A stretch of DNA of 64,000 nt from Ursus arctos (GCF_023065955.2 NW_026622919.1:5778501-5842500), one strand, 5' to 3'; shown: positions 46,401-64,000, counted from the stretch's first letter. Numbers and translations are program-made. Notes: generated by a model not told the origin, from the letters alone.

Positions 46401-49400
46401 TGGTCACTGCTGGTATGGGGCTGCTAAGGGGCCACCTACTCCACAGGGGCCTGGCACCTCACGGGCACGGGGTGGTGGAGCCAGGACCAACACAGGTAGC
46501 CACGGCATCTCTTCCTCACTCCCGCCAACCCCTCACTGTTGCTCCCAATACAGAAATAACTGCCCAGGTCAAGGCGTCTAAAGTGCCACCCGTTCTTGAA
46601 GGGGAACAGGTCTGGGACTGGCTAGACTCACCTCCAGGCAAACCCTCAGCTCCAAGGACCCCAGCTAAGTGTGTTCTCCAGCGAGAAGCTCCAGAAACCC
46701 AGACCTGGAGCTCCCTGGTATGGGACAGATCCTACCTCCTCAGCCCACTCCCGGGGGTGGGAAATGGGGCGTGGGGGTTGTAAGGGAGAGAGCCAGGGCT
46801 TGGGACCAACAGCCAGGGCTCAACTACCACAGCTCAGCTCCTCCAAGCCTGGGTGGCCTCCCACAGTAGCTGCTCGAGGCCCAGCGAGCTCGTCCGTAAA
46901 CGGGGATGCACCTGTCTGCTGGCAGGAGGGGGAGCCACACCAGGTGCCTAGCACGGAGCACGCACTGTCCTAGCACTGGGGACACAACAGTGGAGAAAGA
47001 CAGACAGGACGCTTTATTTCACCAAGTTGATGTCTATGCAGGGGACTGTGTGATGAGTCACAAGTACACAAATCAGTCAGTAGGATGGTTTCAGATAGAG
47101 AGAAGGGCCAACAAGGAAAGGGGCCAAGACAGAGCGACAGGCTGTGGCTGGAAGGACTCTGAACATTCCGGCTCTGGGTCTATGGGTTTGCTGTTCCTTT
47201 CATGGGATGCTTTTCTTCCAGATACCCACCCGCTCTCTCTCTCACCTCTACTCAAATGTTCCTTTTCAGACCTTCTCTTTCCTGCTTCCCGGCTTTGTTG
47301 TGCTCCTTAGCGCTAGTCACAGTGCCTAACAGTCGCCTTGCTAATCTCGTTTATTTCCCGTGCAAGCCTCCCCAAGGATGAGCCTTCTCATTCTTACTGA
47401 GGAGGTTTGCCCTCGTTTGCACTGAGGCACCCCCACTGAATGAATGAAGAGAGGGAGACAAGTCTCCACCCTGACCTGAATGATAGGAAGTGGTCAGCCG
47501 CGTAAGATTAGGGGCAGGGCGTGTCAGGGGAAACGAAACAAGACTGAATCTTCCAGGAGGATGACAACAAGCACGGGGCCGAGTGCAGGCAACAGGAGAG
47601 ATGGAGTGGGTCAGAAAGGGGGGCCTGGTTGGCGGCTTCAATCCCAGTTCACTGGGGGCCCACGGACAGTCCTGGGCAGGGTACCTCAGTCTGCCCTCCC
47701 CCCTGCCCCCCGCTCAGGGTCGGCCCATCTGCTCAGCCCCCCGACCCTAGGCCCCTTCTGCTATGGTCTCTGTGCTCTCATCTGAAATAACCTTCCTGCC
47801 CCTCAGGCAATCTATTAAAAATCATCTTCTAAAAAGCGTTTTCTTTCTGAACCTGTCCTGGCCACTCTTCCCCTCCTCTCTCAGTGCTCCAGCACATCTT
47901 ATGCTAAAATGGTCCCTAAAATCACCATGGACAAGGGCACCCACCTAGCTCCTCGAATGTTCTCCCCAGTCTTGGTGTGCTGGTCATGAAGCTACCAGGG
48001 AAGTCAGAAGCAACCTAAGTGGCCCACAACAGGGAGCAGGTGAAGTATGATCAGGGTCACAATCGAAGGCACACAGTCATTAAAAAGGCAGGAGACAGTG
48101 GCAGAAGCACACGTACGATGTACCCTAAAGTCAGGCAGACACTATTAAAAATATTTACATAAGTAGACACCACACTGGCAGGGTTATGGGATTAGTAGAG
48201 ATTTTTTTTCTTCTTTTGGTTTATCTGCCTCCCAGGCAGGGTAGATAAGAGGATCACATGGGAGAAGGGGTGAAGGCTCAGGCAGCAGCCAGGTATGAGG
48301 GTGGCCCTAAGCTCAGAGGAGGCAGTCCTGTCGGTGGGATTGCTCCTGCTCTCTTGGGGGCGGGGCTCCCCTCCAGCCATGTTAGCCTGAACAGGGGAGA
48401 GGCCTGACCGCTGGACACCAAGTGGGTGCAGAGGCAGGGAAGGGACAGGTGGATGGGACCAGGTGTCTGACCTTGGGCTTCAGGGTCCCAGGGCCCAGGC
48501 CATGCACAACAGGGATGCCAAGAAGAGTCTGACGCAAAGTCACTGGAGACATGGTAAGAAGCTCCGAGGGTTCTGGCTTCCTGCACCGGGCACGCCACCT
48601 GGCCAAAGCATGGCCCCTGAGAGGGGGCTTTGGAAAAAGAAACACCTTCTCCATCCCCTGGACTCAGTCTCAGTTCCTGTCACACCCTATGTCCTTGACA
48701 GGGCAAAACTCTGAGCAGCCCTCCCCGCTCTGCCCTCAGCTCCCTTGGGTGTGGGTACTCTGGGTTTAGAGCTGGCCCACGTGAGGCTCGCTGACCAATG
48801 GCTGATCTGTGTGTGTGTGTGGGGGGGGGACCTGATTCTTACCAATTTCCCACGCAGGTCCGTGCCTCGTGTGTGGAACTAGTCTGTGCGTTCCCTGTGG
48901 GAGCCTGACCTGCTAATTCCCTCCCCTTCTTGCCGCTCCAGTCACCCAACACTGCCACCAGCCACAAATCATGCCAGGGTCTAAGACTGCTCTCCCCACC
49001 CCCTGATGCCCACCCTGGAAGACAGGAGAGCTGTTTACTTGATAAATCCACACCTGGCTGCCCTTCCCATCCTCTGTGCAGACCCCACCACTGAGACACG
49101 CCTAGACCCTGCCCCCTCGCATCTCAGGCGCTCAGTAAAGAGACCAGGGGAGGGAGAGACAAAAAAAACCCGTCTGGCGCAGGCCTGTCTGGACCCTTCT
49201 CTAAGCAGCAGATCTGATGGTGGTGTGGGGAGGAAAAAGGCGGGGTCCCAGCCCAGGCTGCTCACACACACAGCTACTGTTTGCCCATCTGTCCTGGAGG
49301 TGTGGGACAGGCTGGCCGCCGAGAAGGCCGCTCGATAACCCAGTCAGCTCCATCCATCTGCTGGCAGAGGCTACGCTCAGGGGCAGGGCTCTAGGCATCG

Positions 49401-52400
49401 TGGCCAAAGGGAAAGGCGCCCCTCACCACACTTAGCACCTGGCTATGGTTCTGATCTCCAGGAGCACAAACATGGTGAACTGGAGTCCCAAGCTCTCCTC
49501 TCCCCTTTGTTTGTGCTCCCCACAGCCCCCTGCTGCTGCAGAGGCTGCCCTCCCTTCCTGACATCCTGTGTGAGGCCGGTGTGTGGCTGTGTCCTTCCGT
49601 CTGAGGGGTGTGAGTATACCCCTGAACCTCCTACCGAGGGGAGCGGTAGGGAGGGCTCTCACCAGTGGGGGCAGCTGTGGACCCCTCCAGCATCTTGTCT
49701 ATGGCAACTCGAGATGCCCAAGGTTGCTTTGCAAGTGCCCGTGTTACCCCAGGAAACCCAATCTCCCAGAGGCACCGGACAGGGCCCTAACCAGCAGCCT
49801 AGCAACCAAACCGTGGCTGAAAGGGTGTGGGACTAGGTGGGACTACGAGAGAATACCCAGAGAGCGGGCAGGAACCAGAGCGTTGTCACTGCTGTTGTTA
49901 GGTAATAAAAAGGATTGAGACCAGGGACGCCTGGGTGGCTCAGTCAGTTAAGCGTCTGCCTTTGGCTCAGGTCATGATCTTGGGGTCCTGGGATCGAGTC
50001 CTGCATCAGGTTCCCTGCTCAGCGAGGGGTCTGCTTCTCCCTCTGACCCTCCCCCCCCATGCTCTCTCTCTCTTATTCTCTCTCTCTCAAGTAAATAAAT
50101 AAAATCTTAAAAAAAAAAATGAAAACAAAACAAAAAGGACTGAGATCAAACTATGGCCAGATGCCACTTGAAGCACTTTACCCACAGCATCTTATGTAAT
50201 TTTATTACTTATGAAATAACAGATTTGGAGAGCTCTTAATAAAGCCCCAGCAGTTAGTAGAGTCCGATCCCCAGTCTGAACTCCAACCTGACTGCAGAAC
50301 CCTTTCTCTGCCCAGTTCAGGCCTCTTCCCCAGGACAAAGGGGATGGCCAGCAGTAGCCCAGATGGGACAACCTGGGTCAGCAGCCAGAGCCTGACTTCA
50401 TCCTCCCTGGCTGGGCCCAGGTCAGTGTCTTGTCCCACCCCAACCTAAGGAACCACAAGCCAGTCCCACAATCCTGGGAGGGCCTTCCTTGCCACACCCA
50501 AGGCTCCTCCTGCAAGGTTTTCTCCCAAAGCCCCTGAGGATGGAGGGGAGGGGGGCGGAGTAGAAATGCATACATTCCCTGAACACATCCCTATTCTGGG
50601 GGCTTCAGTCCCTTATCTGCAACCCAACAACAGACTCTCTCCAGGGAAGAGACAGATTGGATATGGCCAAGCCCAAAGAGCAAAGCCTTTCTGGGGAGGA
50701 GGTGGACAACTTGCCTGGGGTGGGGGTGGGAGGCTGCCGGGCCCATCCTACCAGGCCCCATTCCACAGCCTCCTACCTACCTCAAATTGAACAGCTGACT
50801 CAAGGAGCTTCCAAAAGATGTCAGGTCCAGAGGAAAGGGACCATGCCTGTCCTGTCCATGGTTGTACCCCCAGTGCTTAGCGCCCTGACACGTGAAAGAT
50901 GCTCATGTTCGAGGAACTCCCTCACATCCTGCAAGTCTGTGCTCAAATGTGGCCTTCTCGCCGAGGCCACCCTCATCACCATCTCAAGCTGCAACCTGCC
51001 CCCCACCCCAAACACCTATTTTGTTCTTATTCTATGTAACTCGAATCACCTTTTAACACTTTTATTACTTATGCTTGTTTCCTGTTACTCATGCTCCCCA
51101 CCTGAGGCCTGTGACGGCAGAGATCTTTGCCATAGAGGCACCAGCAGATACTCTGCATGACCAAGTGAACAGCCAGGACTGAAGAGAGATCGAGGCAAAG
51201 GTCTTCTCTAGTCGGGAACCACTGACCCCAAAGAGCACTGGGCTGGGGCCCCTCAGGGAACTTCCCCACCCTGTTCTCAAGTCTCTGACCAAGGCCAGGG
51301 TCATCTAGACATCATGCCTGGCATCCTGCTGGGGATACCTTTGTGGGCCCTGCCTCAGACCAAGGCTCCAGGACAGCCAGCTCCTCAGCAAGGAGAATCC
51401 AAGAATAATATTATTTACTAGACTCAAGTAGTCCTGTGCCCAGATGTCCCTCTCAACAAACCCTGGGAACACTGAGTCAGGTGTCTTGAGAGAAGACAGG
51501 TCTCTGCTGAATTCCTTAAGGGTAGAGTCAGGTACCTAGCACCTTCCCTGTCCCCACGCCCAGAGGAGCCTCTCCTAGCTCAAGAATTCACTGTGGTTCC
51601 TGGGAAGGGGAAGGAGCAGGGTGACTCTTCAAAGTACCAGTTTCCTCCGAGAGGCAGGGTGGGGAGGGATGGTCACCTCAAAGGGAACTGGGCACAACCC
51701 CATGGCGCCAGGGCACAGGGAAGGGAGGGTGTCCTGGGGAATCCTGGGACCCAAGGCTGGGGAAGAGCAGGCAGTACCAATGGCCCCACTGGTGGACACC
51801 CCTCTCCTGCCCCATACCCTACTTCTCCCTGAAAATTGCTCCTGGGTAGGGGAAAACAAAGTTGCCAAACAGACTTGGCATGCCTTGACCCAGGAGGAGC
51901 CCTGATAGTGATATCGCCTCAGTGAGATAAGAAGCCTTCTCTGAGCTGAGTACTCAGGATAAGTAAGTCCAGGCGGCCAGTGCTGCTCAGAGCAGCCAAC
52001 CCAGCGGTGGGGACCATGGGCCTCTTGGGCCTTCACTCAGGTGTCTCAATAGCTGCCCCCGACACTTCTAGAAGGATCAGGAAAGTCGAGGAATCCTTCA
52101 GAAAACCCCATAGTGCTCCTGGAGACTCTTGCCCGGGATGCTCAATGTCTCCAGTGGTAGACAAGGGGTCACAGACTGATGGTAGAGTCTCCACAATTTT
52201 AAACTAAACTAGCTCCATGTACCACTTTCTCTACGGGGTGGGGGGTGTGTGGGCTCCTGGGGCCAGGAAGTCCTGGCAGGGGAGGACACCTCTTCCCTAA
52301 ATGAGGTTGAAAGAAAGCACTACAGAATTCCCAGAAAAGCTCCTTAATGGCCACAGAGCAGCACAAGAATGTGATCCCCTCCACCCCCAACAGGGTACAG

Positions 52401-55050
52401 AATGTATACAGCCAAGCCCTCTGCTGAGCAAAAGGCTGAGATTAGATTCTACACCCCCTTCTTCCCGGGAAAGGCTCCCAGCTGGGGTCTGGCCACCAGG
52501 CCTCACTCCTGGCTCTACCAAGGAGCAGGGCAAGTACCAAGGGCCCCGGGAACACAAGGTAAGGCTAGAAGAGGCCACTGTCCTCTATCTCTCCCTCCCG
52601 AGTTTCAAGGAACAATATTTGTATTTTAAAAGGTCTGACCTTCAGAGGCTTTAAAAAATCAGGGACTCTTGGCTAGTCGACTTCTGGACAAAGAAGGCAA
52701 ATTCTCTCACAACCCAGCAAGTATGTCCAAAAGGTTCAGGTGTCTGCCCAAAGGCCCACAAGTGACACTTTTTATGCTTTATGGAGCAAGTTAAGCAGCT
52801 CAACCACCCCCGATGCCTGCTCTATGCCAGGCCACACGTGTTCATGACATTTTTTTTCCCATTCTCCTGTCAACAAGGCTCGCTGAGGCTTGGCAAGGTT
52901 AGGTGACTAAGCCAAGATTATGGAGCAAGAAATCAGCACGGCATGATTCAGAGCTACACCTGTTACCTGGAAAGACACTAAAAAACTTAAGAACACCAAG
53001 TCTGAGGAAAAAGACTGAGAAGCAAGAGGGGGTGTTGCCTCTTCACCCTTTCTAAAACATTTCAATTTCCCCACCATGGGCTCCTATTACCTTTTAAATT
53101 TTTTAAAATAACGGGTCAGCTGGAATTACGGGCCTTTTTCTTCTTTCAATGCAACTGTTTAAAAAGTTCCTAAGTGCTCAATTATTAAGTTATTAAAATT
53201 ATATTATTCTGCCACCAAAGGGGCACTCCATTGACTCAATGAAGAATAGGGATGCAGACTGACCTCAGACACTGGAAACACTGCCCAGCGCCCTCCCCCA
53301 GAGATTGGCCTCATCTAAGAAGAGAAGTAAGTAGGAGTAGTGGTCAGAGCCCCCCCCCCCCCAAGCTGGGTTTGCCTCTTGACTGCTACAGGTGAACACT
53401 GAGGGCAGATCACTTAAGAAAACCAAATCTGGGGCGCCTGGTTGGCTCAGTTGGTTGAGCACTGGACTTTTGATTTTGGCTCAGGTCATGATCTCAGGGT
53501 CCTAGGATGGAGCCCCAGCAGCAGGCTCTGCACTCAGCAGGGGGTCTGCTTGAGGCTTTCTCTCCCTCTGCCCCTCCCCCCTCGTGCCCACACTCTCTCT
53601 CTCAAATAAATAAATCTTAAAAAAGAAAGAAAGAAACCAAATCTGAATGCTCTGCCCACAAGATAAATAAGTAGGACCATCTCTCCCGGGACCCTTCCAA
53701 TGCCTCAGCTCTGGAAGACACAGACTGTCTTCCTCAAAAGTCTTTCCGACGGTAGCTTCCCCAGGCCGGGCCACAGCTATTCCCTACCGCTGCTCTGTTC
53801 TCCCCACCTGGGGTTTTCTGTCTCCCTGACACATTCATGCCCTCCCAGCTCCCCTCCCTGCTCACCATCTCCTCTCCAGCCTGACAGGACTCCAGGCTGT
53901 AAACTCTGCAGAGGGTCCCAAGAGCCCGGTTAAGACGCCCCTCATCTGGCACGTGGATCCCCATGCGAAGGGGCACCGAGTCTAAGCCCTGCCCCCGCAC
54001 CCAACGCTCACCTGGTCTCAGGTGACCACGGCTCTCCCGGTTAGTCAGTTCTCCCCACAGCTAAAGCTCAGCGTGTCTACAAACTGCCCAGCAGGGACAA
54101 ACCAAGAGCAAACTTTGCACACTTTCTTTGGCAAGACGGTTATTTTTCACTCCTCACCAAGTCCTAACGTATCACAGCGCAACTCCACCCCCGTCGTCGT
54201 GGAAAACACTGTATTTCCATACCTTCCCTTCAAGGTGTCCAAGGCCGCCAGAGGCGGAGAAAGGCCCAGAGACCGAAGTCCCTCCCGCGGGCTTCCTGCG
54301 TCCGGGGATTAGGAGGCACAAAGGGCCGGCAGGGAATGAGCCCAGATGGCAGGGGCAGGGACTAAGCCGGCGAGGTAACGTGCTGCGGCCCCTGCTCGCA
54401 GAGAGCGGGCTACCTGAGACGCGCGTCGTCAGGCTCCTGGGCCAGGCACTTTGCACGTGGGGCCCTAGGACCGGGGATTCCACCCCCGCTCGCGGTGACC
54501 TCCTGCACTCAGCCGGGCCGGGCACTTGTTTCCCCGTTTCCCAAAACCAACACCATTAGGCAAGCCCCGAGCTCAAATTAGTAAACGCGGGCGGATCAGG
54601 CAGAGAAAAGTTCCCAGCCGCACTTCCTACAGGTGTCCTTCGCCCAGACAAACGGAGCCACGGGATCCAGGGCGAGGCGCGCGGACCCGGGCACAGCTCT
54701 CCCCGCCCCGCCCAGGGAAAGCAGGGGTCCTGGCCCTTCCTCGCTTTCCCGCCCCGAGTGGAAGGCGCCCCGAAGGCGTGGACCCGGCCGGGTGTTTCCG
54801 GGCCAGCGCCTCACCTGGAGCCCCAGGCCGGCCCCCGCCCGAGGCCTCGGCGTCTCACGGTACCGGCCGCCGGCTCCGCTCACTCCGCCGCCGGCCCACG
54901 GGCTGCTGGGCTGCAGTCTCCTTCCTGCTCACCTCCGGCGCGACGAGCAGGGGGCGGAGCCGCTGCTATTTACATAAAGGGAGAGCCGGCGGGGCTCGCA
55001 GAGCCGCGAGCGCCGGGCCCCAGTGGCCCCGCCCTCCGGCCTGGCTCCGC
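22120..55050 (-). CDS. LLGL2: LLGL2, lethal giant larvae homolog 2 (whole gene; CDS 22453-43725)
   Basis: Basolateral polarity protein of the Scribble-Dlg-Lgl module. It opposes the apical aPKC-Par6 complex and binds syntaxins. I placed 25 coding exons. They splice in frame to 1018 residues, close to the known length of about 1020. The start is the ATG at 43723-43725, giving [20 protein letters not shown], the characteristic Lgl amino terminus. Two WD40 beta-propellers are interrupted by a serine-rich basic loop that is the aPKC target. The 5' non-coding exon is inferred in the CpG island near 55 kb, making intron 1 about 11 kb. The 3' UTR ends just past an AATAAA signal at 22143-22148. It lies downstream of TSEN54 and upstream of MYO15B, the same order as in human. 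See exon-block entries. Confidence 0.96.
22143..22148 (-). terminator. LLGL2: LLGL2 poly(A) signal AATAAA
   Basis: A perfect AATAAA on the minus strand about 305 bases past the LLGL2 stop codon, in an AT-rich stretch that ends the 3' UTR. It is the only canonical hexamer seen close downstream. Confidence 0.8.
22410..23412 (-). CDS. LLGL2: LLGL2 exons 21-25, alternatively framed C-terminal tail
   Basis: Exons 23384-23412 (29 nt), 23096-23143 (48 nt), 22864-22906 (43 nt), 22677-22738 (62 nt) and the last coding piece ending at 22460. With all exons the tail reads [20 protein letters not shown] and ends SLSNGGAE with TGA at 22453-22455. Skipping the 43-nt exon shifts the frame, so the last two exons read [20 protein letters not shown] and end NTHY with TGA at 22410-22412. 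Both forms are 1018 residues by my count. From memory, human LLGL2 has two matching C-termini, which supports real alternative splicing rather than an error. Confidence 0.85.
22864..22906 (-). CDS. LLGL2: LLGL2 43-nt cassette exon
   Basis: The acceptor CCTGCAG lies at 22907-22913 and a GTGAGTC donor lies at 22857-22863. The exon encodes [13 protein letters not shown] in phase. Its length is not a multiple of three, so inclusion or skipping selects which of two frames is read in the two following exons. Confidence 0.82.
23719..26042 (-). CDS. LLGL2: LLGL2 exons 16-20, second beta-propeller
   Basis: Exons 25892-26042, 25135-25251, 24849-25015, 24103-24367 and 23719-23872, residues 672-955. Conserved Lgl text includes [120 protein letters not shown] and [20 protein letters not shown]. 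This completes the propeller pair and enters the variable C-terminal tail. Confidence 0.95.
25320..25690 (+). repeat. Two MIR-like pieces in LLGL2 intron 16
   Basis: The first (about 25320-25430) has AGTTTCCTCCTCTGTAAAATGG. The second (about 25600-25690) has AAGTGACACGTCCAAGGTCA. They lie between LLGL2 exons 17 and 16. Confidence 0.5.
26308..26458 (-). CDS. LLGL2: LLGL2 exon 15, aPKC-regulated phospho-loop
   Basis: This exon encodes residues 621-671, including the loop that leaves propeller 2. The stretch [16 protein letters not shown] followed by SRVSSRKRR has serines at about 637, 641, 645, 649, 656, 659 and 660 in a strongly basic setting. In the Lgl family, aPKC phosphorylates serines here, which releases the protein from the membrane and the actomyosin cortex. 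All the basic and serine positions expected for that switch are present, so regulation is probably retained. Confidence 0.95.
26574..28123 (-). CDS. LLGL2: LLGL2 exons 10-14, end of propeller 1 and start of propeller 2
   Basis: Exons 27906-28123, 27766-27833, 27465-27618, 27271-27375 and 26574-26866, residues 342-620. They encode the Lgl segments [80 protein letters not shown] and [21 protein letters not shown] run of CAGCC units (about 27243-27262) sits next to the exon 13 donor. Confidence 0.95.
28225..28712 (+). repeat. LINE-1 ORF2 reverse-transcriptase fragment
   Basis: A degraded L1 piece ends with TTCACAGATGACGTGATCAT, which would read FTDDVI, the L1 reverse-transcriptase FADD-type core. 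Upstream stops break the frame. LLGL2 intron 9. Confidence 0.72.
29387..35176 (-). CDS. LLGL2: LLGL2 exons 2-9, first beta-propeller
   Basis: Exons 35079-35176, 33813-33894, 33420-33535, 32804-32950, 30981-31143, 30703-30835, 30118-30172 and 29387-29541, residues 26-341. Phases agree throughout. Lgl landmarks: [100 protein letters not shown] and [20 protein letters not shown]. These are WD40-type strands of the N-terminal propeller. The intron between exons 2 and 3 has minor-spliceosome signals. Exon 8 lies 8 bp from one copy of a SINE target-site duplication. Confidence 0.95.
30241..30369 (-). repeat. Short Can-SINE beside LLGL2 exon 8
   Basis: Antisense tRNA-half SINE; on the minus strand GGGGCACCTGGGTGGCTCAG to an A-rich tail. 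Exact AAAAGGAACCAGCT repeats at 30180-30193 and 30370-30383 bracket it plus 47 bp beyond its tail. The inner repeat is part of the polypyrimidine tract of LLGL2 exon 8. Confidence 0.82.
33895..35078 (-). other. LLGL2: LLGL2 intron 2, U12-type (minor spliceosome) candidate
   Basis: The donor is GTATCCTTT (35070-35078), a full match to the U12-type 5' splice-site consensus. The acceptor side reads TTTTCCTGAGCCTGGCGCGTAG. It has no polypyrimidine tract, and a branch-like TTCCTGA lies about 13 bases before the exon, as minor introns require. The flanking exons join in phase 2 to give the conserved [11 protein letters not shown]. Confidence 0.78.
36043..36260 (+). repeat. Can-SINE
   Basis: Full-length, diverged copy with CT-rich centre and AAATAAACAAATACATC tail; short GCTAAGGA flanks. 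LLGL2 intron upstream of exon 2. Confidence 0.85.
37567..37755 (+). repeat. Can-SINE
   Basis: GGGGCACCTGGGTGGCTCAG start, CT-rich body and AATGAATAAATAAGATC tail, preceded by an A run. LLGL2 intron. Confidence 0.88.
38270..38440 (+). repeat. MIR-like element
   Basis: GGCTTTGAATCCCCCCTCTGCCACTT then CCTCTGCCTCTCTGAGCATCA is the MIR pattern. LLGL2 intron. Confidence 0.55.
38481..38504. repeat. 24-base C homopolymer
   Basis: An uninterrupted C run in an LLGL2 intron. Its length is likely polymorphic or imprecise in assembly. Confidence 0.9.
40010..40420 (+). repeat. Two MIR-like pieces
   Basis: GGCAGAGAAACTGAGGCTCGG (near 40063) and CAGATGAGAAAACTGAGGAG (near 40332) each mark a MIR core; CCTCAGTTTTCTCACCTGCA lies between them. 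LLGL2 intron. Confidence 0.5.
40790..40991 (-). repeat. Can-SINE
   Basis: Antisense full-length copy; on the minus strand GGGTGCCTGGGTGGCTCAGT, a GA/CT-rich centre and an AAATAAATAAAATC tail. LLGL2 intron. Confidence 0.88.
42880..42960. promoter_or_regulatory. Candidate intronic enhancer: TCF/LEF-like site and two homeodomain sites
   Basis: Within 80 bases of LLGL2 intron 1 there is AGATCAAAG (42883-42891, a TCF/LEF core) and two identical CTAATTAC octamers (42907-42914 and 42951-42958). The setting is GC-rich and unlike the surrounding repeats. Function is inferred from motif clustering only. Confidence 0.3.
43340..43465 (+). repeat. MIR-like element
   Basis: TTATTTTACAGGTGGGGAAACTGAGGC then AGGTCACACAGCCAGTGAGA. 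It lies 180 bases past the LLGL2 start-codon exon donor. Confidence 0.6.
43651..43745 (-). CDS. LLGL2: LLGL2 exon with the start codon
   Basis: The acceptor CTCTCTAG lies at 43746-43753. The exon holds 20 nt of 5' UTR and 25 codons (43651-43725), ending FQFNK before a GTAAGG donor. The start context is CACGATGA with A at -3. It is isolated: the next coding exon is 8.5 kb downstream and the presumed first exon about 11 kb upstream. Confidence 0.93.
43985..44135 (-). promoter_or_regulatory. LLGL2: Candidate alternative LLGL2 promoter (TATA boxes and HNF1-like site)
   Basis: On the minus strand, reading towards the start-codon exon, there is an HNF1-like GTTAACAATTAAG (44118-44130), then CTATAAAG (TATAAAG at 44085-44091), a 22-base C run, then TTTATAAG (44025-44032). 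Starts would fall near 44055 or 43998, about 270-330 bases upstream of the ATG at 43725. The frame of that ATG stays open back past an in-frame ATG at 43963-43965, which could add 80 residues. The spacing looks like a tissue-restricted epithelial promoter, but this is inference. Confidence 0.4.
44048..44069. repeat. 22-base G homopolymer between two TATA-like boxes
   Basis: An uninterrupted G run on the plus strand (C on the LLGL2 sense strand), lying between TATAAAG at 44085-44091 and TTTATAAG at 44025-44032. Confidence 0.9.
46130..46250 (+). repeat. MIR-like fragment
   Basis: CTTGGCAGACAAGGAAATGAAGACC then GGTAACTCGTCCAAGGTCACC; LLGL2 intron 1. Confidence 0.45.
49925..50120 (+). repeat. 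Can-SINE
   Basis: Well-preserved copy starting GACGCCTGGGTGGCTCAGTC, with an AAATAAATAAAATCTTAAAA tail. It is flanked by diverged repeats AAAAAGGATTGAGA and AAAAAGGACTGAGA. LLGL2 intron 1. Confidence 0.9.
50860..51120 (-). repeat. LINE-2-like 3' fragment
   Basis: GTACCCCCAGTGCTTAGCGCCC with the surrounding CTCACATCCTGCAAGTCTGT and CTCAAATGTGGCCTTCTC resembles L2 3' sequence. Orientation and limits are uncertain. Confidence 0.4.
52800..52970 (+). repeat. MIR-like element
   Basis: TGCTCTATGCCAGGCCACACGTG, CTGTCAACAAGGCTCGCTGAGG and a degraded AGGTTAGGTGACTAAGCC follow MIR order; LLGL2 intron 1. Confidence 0.5.
53432..53633 (+). repeat. Can-SINE with 12-bp target-site duplication
   Basis: GGGCGCCTGGTTGGCTCAGT start, CT-rich centre and AAATAAATAAATC tail. 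Exact AAACCAAATCTG flanks lie at 53420-53431 and 53634-53645. Confidence 0.9.
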
Positions 55051-55600
55051 CCCTCCGCAGCTTAGAGCCGACGGGGCGGGAGCGCAGCGAGGGCGCCCTC
55101 GGGGGGCGGGCGGCGGCCTCTCTCGGACCAATCCGCGGCCCCGGGGACCGCGGGGGCGGGGCCGCAGCTGGCGTGAAAATGCATGAGGCACTGCGGGCCC
55201 GCCCCCGGCCTCACCTGCGCGCACCTGGACTGAGGACGGCACGCCGCGCCCAGTGTCCTGCCGCGTCCGGGAGGAAATAGTCCCTGGGACGCATGGCATC
55301 CTGGGCCGCCTCCCAGGCCTAACCGCCGAGGGGAGCCGTCCCTCCCCCCGCGCCGGCCCGGAGCGGCTGAGGGAGGGACGTGGCCGGGCCTGCTCTTCCC
55401 GAGGACGCCCAGCCCCATCAGAGCGGGTGACCGGCGGACACTGGGCCCAGTTTCGGGACCCAAGAGCGAGGTGGCCTGGGGACGGGGGCGTCACCGCGAC
55501 GCGCCTCCCCTCGGGGCGGGCCCCAAGCCTGGACCCCGGTCCTCCGAGTCGCTGCGGAGGCAGGAAGGCGTCCAAGGCCCCGAAGGACAACAACATCGAC
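54560..55600 (-). promoter_or_regulatory. LLGL2: CpG island, probable LLGL2 promoter and first non-coding exon
   Basis: About 1 kb very rich in G+C and CpG, with several GGGGCGGGG-type GC boxes (for example near 55021-55090 and 55150-55165). It lies between the TSEN54 3' end and the first long LLGL2 intron. A good minus-strand donor (GAG then GTGAGC, donor at 54927-54932) could end a non-coding exon beginning near 55 kb. A TATA-like TTTATGTAAATAG lies at about 54966-54978. The human LLGL2 start lies about 1 kb past TSEN54, which fits. The exact transcription start is inferred. Confidence 0.65.
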
Positions 55601-56093
55601 CAGAGTTTTTAGCACCACCGGCGAGTGCGTTGGAGCGACGAGAGGCAGGAGCGGAAGGGGCGCGGAGGGGATGCGAATGGCGCGCTCCACAGCAGGACCC
55701 GAAGCCATTGGGGTTCAAACCACGCCGGCGTGGCGCCTCTCCGCAGCCCTTCTATCCCGAAGCGGCTGCATTCCGGGAAAGCCCGGTGGAGCGCCAGCCT
55801 CCCTCCATGGACTACCACCCAGAAAGCCAAGATGATTAGGTCTGTGACTTCCCGTCCCCTGGGCGCAGGCCCTGAGAAAGGTGCTGGGTCGCGTTCTTGC
55901 CCTCCGGGAACTTTCTTCGCTCCCGCACTAGAGAAAGCAGCGTTGTCTGCAGGCGGCAAAGCAGGGGTGAGGGCCTGGGGGCCAGCTCCACGGACATCGG
56001 GACTGGCGGGGCGGGGGGGGGGGGGGGAGGGCTTGAGGCTCGGGCTGGCGACTTGTCCACTATCTCCAGCCATAGCAGAAAAGCGATCTATTT
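55600..56093. other. Interval between the LLGL2 promoter region and the TSEN54 3' end
   Basis: GC-rich but with fewer CpGs than the adjacent island. It contains a 15-base G run at 56013-56027. No exon or repeat was recognised. Confidence 0.5.

Positions 56094-64000
<7,907 letters not shown>

Overview
The window is mammalian nuclear DNA, almost certainly from a caniform carnivore. It carries many tRNA-derived Can-SINE copies on both strands, each with a CT-rich middle and an AATAAA-type tail. The copies opening with the GTGGCACAGCGGTTAAGCG form are the kind I associate with bears and their close relatives. The typical dog SINEC_Cf form was not seen. An ursid is my best guess and a pinniped is possible. 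The species call is inference.

Three protein-coding genes lie head to tail on the minus strand. Read from the right end they are TSEN54 (complete, coding 63361 to 56432), LLGL2 (complete, coding 43725 to 22453, 5' non-coding exon probably near 55 kb) and MYO15B (5' part only, coding from 18190 and running off the left edge). This matches, in reverse, the TSEN54-LLGL2-MYO15B order of human chromosome 17q25. I rebuilt every coding exon by hand from splice sites and reading phase. All three genes stay open and in frame throughout: 530 codons for TSEN54, 1018 for LLGL2 and about 1850 for the visible part of MYO15B.

Region by region: 1-18190 is MYO15B (MyTH4-FERM tail at the left, IQ neck, motor domain, then one large N-terminal exon). 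18191-22120 is intergenic with old MIR repeats. 22120-55050 is LLGL2, with coding exons 2-25 packed into 22-35 kb, the start-codon exon alone at 43.7 kb, and long repeat-bearing introns on either side of it. 54.5-55.6 kb is a CpG island, the probable LLGL2 promoter. 56.1-63.4 kb is TSEN54. 63.4-64 kb is a GC-rich upstream region.

The genes do not form a pathway. TSEN54 is a tRNA-splicing endonuclease subunit, LLGL2 is a Scribble-module polarity protein inactivated by aPKC phosphorylation, and MYO15B is a class XV myosin with altered ATPase motifs. I found no bacterial-type system, CRISPR array, RNA gene or clearly new protein-coding system. The observations most worth checking are a minor (U12-type) intron in LLGL2, a 43-nt cassette exon that makes the last two LLGL2 exons readable in two frames, a SINE insertion that duplicated a polypyrimidine tract at an LLGL2 acceptor, altered nucleotide-binding loops in an otherwise intact MYO15B, and a TATA/HNF1-like element just upstream of the LLGL2 start-codon exon.
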